Below are positions 1-6,229 of a stretch of 26,316 bases of DNA, piece by piece; the first letter of the stretch is position 1; every line of letters starts with the position of its first letter. The translations under genes were made by a program, and so were the position numbers. Origin of the DNA: JAXDJH01 sp034663635. Lineage in GTDB: Bacteria; Actinomycetota; CADDZG01; WHSQ01. The stretch spans positions 1 to 26,316 of the forward strand of contig JAXDJH010000024.1 of assembly GCA_034663635.1 (NCBI GenBank), written 5' to 3'. The notes under the pieces were generated by a model, which saw only the letters and a program-made list of their open reading frames with translations, did not search any database and had not been told where the DNA came from.

Positions 1-663
1 CAGGATGACGGCGGCCCCTCGCTCGTTTCGTTCACTTTGCTCAACGAATCGCTCGAAGTCGCCGGGCTCAACGTGGGCAACGATGCGAAATTCGCTCTCT
101 TGTTCCAGTGGCCACTCATCCCAGCCCTTCCCTTCTTGAGACACGAGGATGGCCGGCCGGCGCATCACGCCTCGACCCCGTGCTCGCGCAAGGATGGAGC
201 GGAGGACTCGTCGCTCGACCATGATCAATCCCGCCGAAAGGGCGATCGTTAAGCCGAACCAAGAGCGCGAAACGTAGAAGCTCTGGGTCAAGAACACGAA
301 GGCCGATAGAACGGCGGCTCCCTCGACCACAGAACGCAGCACGCGCGATAGCTCGCCTCCGCCGGAGAAGAGCGTGTCTTCGTCGTAGAGGCGGTTGGAG
401 GCGAGGCTCAGCAGTACGGCGGCCTCCCATAGCGCTATGGCCAGCAAGTGGGACCCGACGGTCAACGGAGAACTCTCGGTCACCTCGAACAAGCCGAGCC
501 CGAAGCGAATGCCCAGGGCAGCCCCGCTGGCCACAGCGAGTGCCACGGCGTCGGCGAAGACCCTGGTGGCCGTTAGAGCGGCGGGTCGAAAAGGCGTGGC
601 CGTCGTCCGAACGGGGGGCCCCGGCGTGGGCTCTGGGGAGCTAGAGATCACGATTCCCTTCAC
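1..663 (-). CDS. Polyprenyl-phosphate sugar phosphotransferase, N-terminal part (runs off the window)
   Basis: Read on the minus strand from a GTG at 663, this frame stays open for 221 codons to the window edge. An in-frame TGA lies four codons upstream of the GTG, and GAGGA sits just before it, so this start is well fixed. The protein has four hydrophobic segments, at about residues 35-58, 66-92, 110-127 and 134-150. It then has a basic stretch (VERRVLRSILARARGRG) and the beginning of a Rossmann-like domain (RRPAILV). This is the layout of WbaP/CpsE/EpsE-type membrane enzymes, which move a sugar-1-phosphate onto undecaprenyl phosphate to start exopolysaccharide or O-antigen synthesis. The C-terminal catalytic domain lies outside the window, so function is inferred from the N-terminal architecture only. 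It is transcribed away from everything else here. Confidence 0.72.
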   Translation of the reverse strand, partial: MKGIVISSSPEPTPGPPVRTTATPFRPAALTATRVFADAVALAVASGAALGIRFGLGLFEVTESSPLTVGSHLLAIALWEAAVLLSLASNRLYDEDTLFSGGGELSRVLRSVVEGAAVLSAFVFLTQSFYVSRSWFGLTIALSAGLIMVERRVLRSILARARGRGVMRRPAILVSQEGKGWDEWPLEQESEFRIVAHVEPGDFERFVEQSERNERGAAVIL

Positions 664-773
664 GCGATTTCCTCACCGGCCTGGATAGCATAGGCCTCCC
701 CTCGGTCAGAATCCGAGTCACGTGGTGCGCATAGCCCAGGACATTCGCGTCCAGGTTGGGAGATTGACCGATC

Positions 774-1550
774 ATGGTGCGTCGCGACACCGAGACTGCC
801 GATCGGTTTCGAGCTGAGCTGCAAGACCATTACCTATCGATCGGGGTTCCCACGCATTTCTCATGGAGATCGCCGATCGGCGCTCGACAATACGGATACC
901 TGTTCTCGATATTGGGCGCTTTCGCCCCGCCTGGGACGGCCGTACTCGATTGGGGGTGCGGAGATGGAGTGTTTTCCCTTTGGTTGGCATCCCAAGGCTG
1001 TCGCGTATCGGGCCTGGAGTTCTACCCCCCTGTGCTGGATCCTGTGATCCAGGAAACCTCGCCCGGGCTATGGGATTTTCACATGGCGGAGGAACCTGTG
1101 AAACTCCCATACGAAGATCACAGTTTCGACCTCGTGCTTTCGATCGGAGTACTCGAACACGTTCGAGACACGGGGGGCACTGAGTCGGGGTCGCTGGCGG
1201 AGGTCAAGCGCGTTCTCCGCCCCGGAGGCCGATTCGTCTGCTACCACTTCCCCAATCGCGGAAGTTGGATCGAATTCGCAGCTCGCCGGACGAGGTCAAA
1301 GAATTGGCATCGGCAGCGCTATTCCAAGAGGGAGGTGAGCGATCTCTTTCGGGGTTCCGGATTCGAGATCGATGAAACGTTCCGCTATGGGCTGCTGCCC
1401 CGCAATAGCGTTCCGTGTCCCACCAGCCCCAGATGGGCGCGAGCTCTAGCGGATGTTTACGACTTCCTCGACACGGGCGGGCAACGCATAGCCAATGGCC
1501 TGGTCCAGAACCATCTGGTGGTCTGCCGGCCTAGGCCTGGGATCGCTTAG
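774..1550 (+). CDS. Class I SAM-dependent methyltransferase
   Basis: This 258-residue protein has a class I (Methyltransf_11-like) fold. Motif I is VLDWGCGDG at residues 57-65, an acidic residue ends strand 2 (E82), FDLVLSIGVLEHV is at 118-130, and the post-motif segment RVLRPGG is at 146-152. It probably methylates a small molecule or a lipid or sugar precursor in the cytoplasm; the substrate cannot be read from sequence. The ATG at 774 has GGGAG about 11 bases upstream. The gene is divergent from the sugar transferase across 110 bases, which hints at a cell-envelope role. It ends just before the pyr promoter and has no visible terminator of its own. Confidence 0.8.
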   Translation: MVRRDTETADRFRAELQDHYLSIGVPTHFSWRSPIGARQYGYLFSILGAFAPPGTAVLDWGCGDGVFSLWLASQGCRVSGLEFYPPVLDPVIQETSPGLWDFHMAEEPVKLPYEDHSFDLVLSIGVLEHVRDTGGTESGSLAEVKRVLRPGGRFVCYHFPNRGSWIEFAARRTRSKNWHRQRYSKREVSDLFRGSGFEIDETFRYGLLPRNSVPCPTSPRWARALADVYDFLDTGGQRIANGLVQNHLVVCRPRPGIA

Positions 1551-1563
1551 ATCTCAGCCGTGG

Positions 1564-1592
1564 TTGCTAGCACATCGCGGCCCTTGTAAGGT
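1564..1592 (+). promoter_or_regulatory. Candidate sigma-A promoter of the pyr operon
   Basis: TTGCTA (1564-1569) and TAAGGT (1587-1592) are separated by exactly 17 bases. Transcription would start near 1598-1600, just ahead of the PyrR-binding hairpin, giving a leader of about 92 bases. The -10 match is moderate; its position relative to the attenuator is the main support. Confidence 0.5.
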
Positions 1593-1602
1593 GTCCCGAG
1601 CA

Positions 1603-1635
1603 TCCTTTAAGTCGGCCCTGTGAGGCCGGGAAGGA
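1603..1635 (+). promoter_or_regulatory. PyrR-binding hairpin (anti-antiterminator) in the pyr leader
   Basis: The lower stem UCCUU (1603-1607) pairs with AAGGA (1631-1635). An internal loop follows (UAAGU on one side, GG on the other). The upper stem CGGCC (1613-1617) pairs with GGCCG (1624-1628) and closes the hexaloop CUGUGA (1618-1623). The loop fits the CNGNGA consensus of PyrR-binding loops known from Bacillus and mycobacterial pyr leaders. Bases 1628-1633 (GGGAAG) can instead pair with 1667-1672 (CUUCCC), forming an antiterminator that excludes both this hairpin and the downstream terminator. UMP-bound PyrR would be expected to stabilise this hairpin and so promote termination. Confidence 0.85.
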
Positions 1636-1663
1636 GAGGGTTTCTTGCCATATCTGCACGCCT

Positions 1664-1690
1664 GCGCTTCCCCGATGGGAGGCGTTTTTT
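1664..1690 (+). terminator. Intrinsic terminator of the pyr attenuator, overlapping the pyrR RBS
   Basis: GCGCUUCCC (1664-1672) pairs with GGGAGGCGU (1677-1685) as nine consecutive pairs, two of them G-U, around a CGAU loop. Six U residues follow (1685-1690). The start codon of pyrR follows at 1692. GGGAGG at 1677-1682 is also the only good Shine-Dalgarno sequence for pyrR, so the 3' arm both terminates transcription and hides the ribosome binding site. Confidence 0.83.
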
Positions 1691-1691
1691 G

Positions 1692-2273
1692 ATGTCCGCT
1701 CCAGACAAGGTCCTAGGAGGCGGAGTCGAGCGTGAGTTCGTGGTCAGGTCCCGGGTTCTCGAGCCCGACGACGTGAGGCGGGCTCTGACGCGCATCGCCC
1801 ACGAGATCGTCGAGGTCAATAAAGGAACCGACGACCTCCTGCTCGTCGGGATCCGTACGCGGGGGGCCCCGCTGGCGGATCGGATCGCAGCCTCTATCGC
1901 CGATTTCGAAGGGGTCGACCTGCCGAGCGGAGCTCTCGACGTGACCCTCTACCGAGACGATGTCGCCCTGCGTGGGCCGCGAGGCCTGGAGGCGACCACG
2001 GTGCCGGCCGACGTCGACGGTCGCGTAGTGGTGCTGGTCGACGACGTCCTTTATACGGGACGGACGATCAGGGCGGCGTTCGACGCCATCCTCGACCTCG
2101 GCCGCCCCAGGGCGATCAAGCTCGCGGTGCTCGTGGACCGAGGCCATCGCGAGTTTCCGATCCGCGCCGACCACGTCGGTAAGAACCTCCCCACTGCCTC
2201 GGACGAGATCGTGAAGGTGCACGTCAAAGAGATCGACGGCGAGGACGCCGTCCTCATAGGGGAGTACAGATGA
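1692..2273 (+). CDS. pyrR: PyrR: pyr operon RNA-binding attenuation regulator / uracil phosphoribosyltransferase
   Basis: The 193-residue protein matches the PyrR family throughout. It has RRALTRIAHEIVEVNKG near residues 29-45, LVGIRTRG at 51-58, DVTLYRDD at 83-90 and the PRPP-binding loop VVVLVDDVLYTGRT at about 112-125. Known PyrR proteins bind pyr leader RNA in a UMP-dependent way and have weak uracil phosphoribosyltransferase activity. I chose the ATG at 1692: it has GGGAGG nine bases upstream and gives the usual N-terminal length. An in-frame GTG at 1620 would put the terminator and the PyrR loop inside the coding region and add 24 unlike residues. Its stop overlaps the pyrB start (ATGA). 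Confidence 0.95.
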   Translation: MSAPDKVLGGGVEREFVVRSRVLEPDDVRRALTRIAHEIVEVNKGTDDLLLVGIRTRGAPLADRIAASIADFEGVDLPSGALDVTLYRDDVALRGPRGLEATTVPADVDGRVVVLVDDVLYTGRTIRAAFDAILDLGRPRAIKLAVLVDRGHREFPIRADHVGKNLPTASDEIVKVHVKEIDGEDAVLIGEYR

Positions 2274-3202
2274 TCGGCAAACACCTGCTCTCAATGGATC
2301 AACTCACGGCTGAGGACATCACGCATGTGCTGGACACCGCCGAGTCGTTGCGCCAGGTGACGGATCGACCCATCAAGAAGCTGCCTACCCTCAGAGGCCG
2401 GACCGTGTGCAACCTCTTCTACGAGGCATCAACGCGGACGCGTATCTCCTTCGAGCTCGCCGCCAAGCGACTATCGGCCGACGTCATCAACTTCTCCGCC
2501 GATTCCAAGTCGTCGGTCGCCAAGGGAGAGTCCTTCAAGGACACCGCGTGGACGCTGGAGGCGATGGGTGTGGACGCGATCATCGTGCGACATGGTTCTT
2601 CGGGAGCCCCTCACCAACTCGCCAAGTGGGTCAAAGCAAGCGTGATCAATGCGGGCGACGGCGCCCATGAGCATCCGACTCAAGCCCTTCTCGATCTCTT
2701 CTCGATCCGCGAGCGGTTCAAGGATCTCGAGGGCCTCAAGGTCGCGATCGTCGGTGACATCGTTCATTCACGAGTCGCCCGATCGAACGTCAAAGGACTC
2801 GTCACGATGGGGGCGGACGTGACCCTGGTCGGCCCGCCCACTCTCGTGCCCGCTCAAGCACAGGCTTGGGGGGCCAAGATCACTTCGGATCTCGACGATC
2901 TTCTCGAAGACCTCGACGTCTGTTACCTGCTGCGGGTGCAGAAAGAGCGCCAGAACGAGCAGCTGTTCCCGAGCCTTCGCGAGTACGCGGCTCTGTGGGG
3001 GTTGGACGCCAAGCGAGTGGCGCGGATGAAAGAGGATGCCCTCGTGATGCACCCCGGCCCCATGAACCGCGGCGTCGAGATCGCGGCGGACGTCAGCGAG
3101 TCGGCGAGGTCGATCATCCTTGATCAGGTCTCGAATGGTCTTGCCGTGCGGATGAGCCTTCTCTACCTGATGCTCGGCGGTTCGGACGGAGGTGAGGCAT
3201 GA
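2270..3202 (+). CDS. pyrB: Aspartate carbamoyltransferase catalytic subunit
   Basis: PyrB condenses carbamoyl phosphate and aspartate to carbamoyl aspartate, the committed step of pyrimidine synthesis. The 310 residues show the carbamoyl-phosphate loop STRTR at 54-58, the loop lysine contributed by a neighbouring subunit in SSVAKGES (K85), HPTQ at 135-138 and a C-terminal MHPGPMNRG. The length is normal for the catalytic chain. No pyrI regulatory chain is in the operon, so it probably works as an unregulated trimer or together with PyrC. The ATG overlaps the pyrR stop by four bases and has GGGGAG upstream; its own stop overlaps pyrC in the same way. Confidence 0.97.
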   Translation: MIGKHLLSMDQLTAEDITHVLDTAESLRQVTDRPIKKLPTLRGRTVCNLFYEASTRTRISFELAAKRLSADVINFSADSKSSVAKGESFKDTAWTLEAMGVDAIIVRHGSSGAPHQLAKWVKASVINAGDGAHEHPTQALLDLFSIRERFKDLEGLKVAIVGDIVHSRVARSNVKGLVTMGADVTLVGPPTLVPAQAQAWGAKITSDLDDLLEDLDVCYLLRVQKERQNEQLFPSLREYAALWGLDAKRVARMKEDALVMHPGPMNRGVEIAADVSESARSIILDQVSNGLAVRMSLLYLMLGGSDGGEA

Positions 3203-4500
3203 GCTTCATCTTCAAGGGCGCCCGAGTGGTGGATCCGGCCTCCGGACGCGACGGCATCGGGGACATCGCGGTCGCCGAAGGGATGCTCGTCGATCGGGCG
3301 ACTGCGGATGCCGAGGTCATCAATGCCGCTGGTCTGGTCATCGCTCCCGGTCTGGTCGATCTACACACCCACGTGCGCGAGCCAGGGCGAGAGGACGAAG
3401 AGACGATCGCATCGGCATCGGCGGCGGCTGCTCGAGGCGGGTACACCGCGATCCTCGCGATGCCCAACACGGATCCGGTGGCCGATACCGCATCGGTGGT
3501 CGAGAAGGTGTGGGCTCTAGGGCGCGAGGCGGGTTTGGTGGAGGTTCTCGCATCCGGCGCCTTGAGCAGAGGCCTGGCCGGCCAGAAGATGGCGGATCTT
3601 GGCGAGATGGCGCGGTCCTACGCAAAGGTCAGGCTCTTCACCGACGACGGGCACGGCGTTCAGGATGCTCTCTTTGCGCGCCGGGCGATGGAATACCTCG
3701 TCACTTTCGATGCGATCTACGCGGAACATTGCGAGGTCGAGGCTCTCGCGGCGGAGGGACAGATGCACGAAGGCGATAGATCGGCTGCTCTCGGACTCCG
3801 CGGTATCCCCGCGGAGGCAGAAGAGCTGATGGCTGCGCGCGATGTCGCTCTAGCCCGACTGACCGGTTGCAGGTTGCACCTGCTTCACGTTTCCACTCGC
3901 GGGACCGTCGAGATCGTTCGACGCGCGAAGAGCGAGGGATTGAACGTAACGGCGGAGGCGACGCCGCATCATTTCACGTTGACGGATGCAGCGCTCGAGG
4001 ACTACGACCCGATGGCGAAGGTGAACCCCCCACTGAGAACGGAAGACGACCGGCAAGCGATCATCGAGGGGCTCAGCGATGGAACGATCGATGCGATCGC
4101 TACGGATCATGCTCCTCACTCGCAAGAAGAGAAGGATCAAGAGCTGACCTACGCGCCGCCCGGGTTGGTCGGCCTGGAGACTGCTTTGGCTCTCGGACTC
4201 ACGGAACTCGTCGAGCCCGGGCACCTAACGCTCATGGAACTGATCAGCCGCATGTCTACCGACCCTGCTCGGATCCTCCGGTTGGAGGGTCAGGGGGGCT
4301 CGCTCGAGCCTGGGGGCCGCGCCAACTTGGTCGTCTTCGATCCCGACGCGTCGTGGACCGTTGATCCTGCTGCGTTCGCGTCGAAGAGTCGCAATACCCC
4401 GTTCGCCGGACGTGTCCTGAAAGGACGGGTGGTCCACACCGTCTACGACGGACGGCTCACCGTGCGCGATGGCGAGGTCCTCGTGGAGTCCGCGGTATGA
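3199..4500 (+). CDS. pyrC: Dihydroorotase, class I
   Basis: This zinc amidohydrolase cyclises carbamoyl aspartate to dihydroorotate. The 433 residues carry the metal-binding HTH at 56-58 (followed by VREPG), the aspartates of FTDDG near 147-151, AEHCE with H177, LLHVST with H230, and ATDHAPH with the catalytic-site aspartate D303. Length and motifs fit the class I (AllB-like) bacterial type rather than the shorter E. coli type. Class I enzymes often associate with the PyrB trimer, which would suit its position directly after pyrB. Start and stop both overlap their neighbours as ATGA, implying translational coupling. Confidence 0.96.
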   Translation: MSFIFKGARVVDPASGRDGIGDIAVAEGMLVDRATADAEVINAAGLVIAPGLVDLHTHVREPGREDEETIASASAAAARGGYTAILAMPNTDPVADTASVVEKVWALGREAGLVEVLASGALSRGLAGQKMADLGEMARSYAKVRLFTDDGHGVQDALFARRAMEYLVTFDAIYAEHCEVEALAAEGQMHEGDRSAALGLRGIPAEAEELMAARDVALARLTGCRLHLLHVSTRGTVEIVRRAKSEGLNVTAEATPHHFTLTDAALEDYDPMAKVNPPLRTEDDRQAIIEGLSDGTIDAIATDHAPHSQEEKDQELTYAPPGLVGLETALALGLTELVEPGHLTLMELISRMSTDPARILRLEGQGGSLEPGGRANLVVFDPDASWTVDPAAFASKSRNTPFAGRVLKGRVVHTVYDGRLTVRDGEVLVESAV

Positions 4501-5708
4501 GCGCGTCGCGGCCGCCGGCCTTGCTTGCACTCGAGGACGGCACGACATTCAAGGGTCTTGCGTTCGGGTCGGTGGGCACCGTCACCGGAGAGGCTTGCTT
4601 CAACACGGGCATGACCGGCTATCAAGAAGTGCTCACAGACCCGAGTTACCACGGTCAGATCGTGGCGATGACTGCAGCGCAGATCGGAAACACGGGAGTC
4701 AACCCGGATGACGATCAGTCGCGGCGCCCGTGGGTATCGGGCTTCGTCGTAAGAGAGTTGTCGGAGATCGCGTCCTCATGGCGATCGACCGCGACCCTCC
4801 ATGATTATCTGACCGGTCACGGCGTTCCCGGGATCTCGGACATCGACACGCGGAAGTTGACGAGACATCTGCGCACGGCCGGAGCTATGCGAGGCGCGCT
4901 TTCAACGGAGATGACGGATCCCGCTGAGCTCGTGGACATAGCGCGCTCGTCGCCCTCGATGGTGGGGTTGGACCTGGCTCGGTCGGTTACGACGGCCCAG
5001 CCCTACAACTGGACGGTCACCGACTTACATAGCCGCGCGAACTTCGGTTACGCGGCGGGGGCCGAAGAGGCGCCGGCGACCAGCGCCCTCATGGATGCAG
5101 GCAACCAGCGCAGACGAAAAGTGGCCGCCTACGATTTCGGTCTGAAGCAGAACATCCTCGATCTGCTCGTCGCGAGCGGATGCGACGTCACCGTCGTGCC
5201 CGCAACGACGGCCGCTTCAGAGATCCTCGCCGGCGGCTTCGACGGCGTCTTCTTGTCGAATGGGCCGGGGGATCCTGAGCCGGTCACCTATGGGATCGAC
5301 GCGGTTCGAGGGCTCCTGGGGAGGGTTCCGGTCTTCGGGATCTGCCTCGGCCATCAGATCCTCGGGCTGGCGCTCGGCGCGCGGACCTTCAAGCTGCCGT
5401 TCGGCCATCGTGGTTCGAACCACCCCGTGAAGCGGATCGGCACCGAACGCATCGAGATCACCTGCCAGAACCACGGTTTCGCGGTGGACCCGGACTCTAT
5501 TGCCGCCACTCCAGCCCGCCTGACTCACTACAACCTCAACGACGAGACGGTGGAGGGGCTCGAGGTCGAGGGGGTCGCGTTCAGCGTGCAGTATCACCCC
5601 GAGGCGGGCCCGGGTCCGCATGACTCGAGGTATCTGTTCGAGTCATTCCAACGTTTGATGGACGAGTTCGAACCAACGGAGATAGGCCGGATGGAGGTGA
5701 ACGCATAA
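4497..5708 (+). CDS. carA: Carbamoyl-phosphate synthase small (glutaminase) subunit
   Basis: CarA hydrolyses glutamine and passes ammonia through a tunnel to CarB. The N-terminal domain (GYQEVLTDPSYHGQIV near residues 41-56) is typical of CarA. The C-terminal class I glutamine amidotransferase domain has the nucleophile C283 in GICLGHQ and the H367/E369 pair in VQYHPEAG. The 403 residues are slightly more than the E. coli protein. Unusually, carA and carB are not adjacent: a 35-codon ORF and a VOC gene separate them. The end of carA contains a perfect GGAGGTGA (5693-5700), placed to serve the small ORF that follows. Confidence 0.97.
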   Translation: MSASRPPALLALEDGTTFKGLAFGSVGTVTGEACFNTGMTGYQEVLTDPSYHGQIVAMTAAQIGNTGVNPDDDQSRRPWVSGFVVRELSEIASSWRSTATLHDYLTGHGVPGISDIDTRKLTRHLRTAGAMRGALSTEMTDPAELVDIARSSPSMVGLDLARSVTTAQPYNWTVTDLHSRANFGYAAGAEEAPATSALMDAGNQRRRKVAAYDFGLKQNILDLLVASGCDVTVVPATTAASEILAGGFDGVFLSNGPGDPEPVTYGIDAVRGLLGRVPVFGICLGHQILGLALGARTFKLPFGHRGSNHPVKRIGTERIEITCQNHGFAVDPDSIAATPARLTHYNLNDETVEGLEVEGVAFSVQYHPEAGPGPHDSRYLFESFQRLMDEFEPTEIGRMEVNA

Positions 5709-5710
5709 GC

Positions 5711-5818
5711 ATGGGACGAGGAGATCGCAAGATCCGCCGCTGGGCGAAGGACCGCCAGCGTCGCAAGCAGGAGCGTGAGAAGCGCAAGGCTCAGGCAAGA
5801 GGGGCGACAAGCAAGTAG
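5711..5818 (+). CDS. Small, very basic 35-residue protein, function unknown
   Basis: The ATG at 5711 begins two bases after the carA stop and the frame ends at a TAG at 5816-5818. GGAGGTGA, a full anti-Shine-Dalgarno match, lies ten bases upstream, the best ribosome site in this operon. About half the residues are Arg or Lys, with a helical-looking middle (KDRQRRKQEREKRKAQ). The first ten residues, MGRGDRKIRR, resemble the start of ribosomal protein Thx as I remember it, but the remainder does not. An RNA-binding or ribosome-associated role is inference only. The next gene starts on the base after its stop, so it is translated within the pyr mRNA. Confidence 0.72.
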   Translation: MGRGDRKIRRWAKDRQRRKQEREKRKAQARGATSK

Positions 5819-6229
5819 ATGGTGGAGACCTTCAAGATCCTCCGCTTGGACCACGTGAACGTCACGTATCCCGAGGAGCTCGAGAGCGAGGTTCTCTCCT
5901 GGTACGAGAATTCGCTGGGGCTCGAGCGAGTTACCAAGCCGGAGGGAACTCGGCCCGCGGGCGGGTGGTTCCGCGCGGGGGACCAGGAGATCCATCTTTC
6001 GCTCGACGAGCACAACCCGCCTAAGACGGCACACCTGGGTTTAGTTGTCGACGATTTCGACGCAGTTGTGTCGAGGCTTAGGGATGCGGGCTGCCACATA
6101 GAGCAGGCTTCCGAGATCCCGGGCCGCCGCCGGTGCTACACCCGCGATCCGGCGGGCAACAGGATCGAGATCGCTTACCTGGACGACGTCGATGGAGATG
6201 CAGAAGTGGAGTTCGAAGAGGATGCCTAA
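5819..6229 (+). CDS. VOC (glyoxalase/bleomycin-resistance fold) metalloprotein
   Basis: The 136-residue protein has the two-module VOC fold. It carries a full set of candidate metal ligands at the expected strand positions: H12 (RLDHVNV), H59 (QEIHLSL), H72 (AHLGLVV) and E117 (RIEIAYL). The late DPAGNRIEI segment is characteristic. It is therefore probably an active divalent-metal enzyme such as a lyase, epimerase or thiol transferase, but the reaction cannot be named. The ATG directly follows the stop of the 35-residue ORF, and the last eight bases overlap the chosen carB start. Nothing in known pyrimidine synthesis needs such an enzyme. The C-terminus is strongly acidic (about residues 122-136). 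Confidence 0.87.
   Translation: MVETFKILRLDHVNVTYPEELESEVLSWYENSLGLERVTKPEGTRPAGGWFRAGDQEIHLSLDEHNPPKTAHLGLVVDDFDAVVSRLRDAGCHIEQASEIPGRRRCYTRDPAGNRIEIAYLDDVDGDAEVEFEEDA

Noticed and set aside
116..688. Forward and other-frame ORFs in the first 700 bases
   Set aside because: They have biased, low-complexity composition and no ribosome sites; the minus-strand frame from 663 explains the region better.
1620..1691. Upstream GTG start for pyrR adding 24 residues
   Set aside because: It would place the loop of the PyrR hairpin and the terminator inside the coding region, and the added residues do not resemble any PyrR N-terminus. The ATG at 1692 has a good ribosome site.
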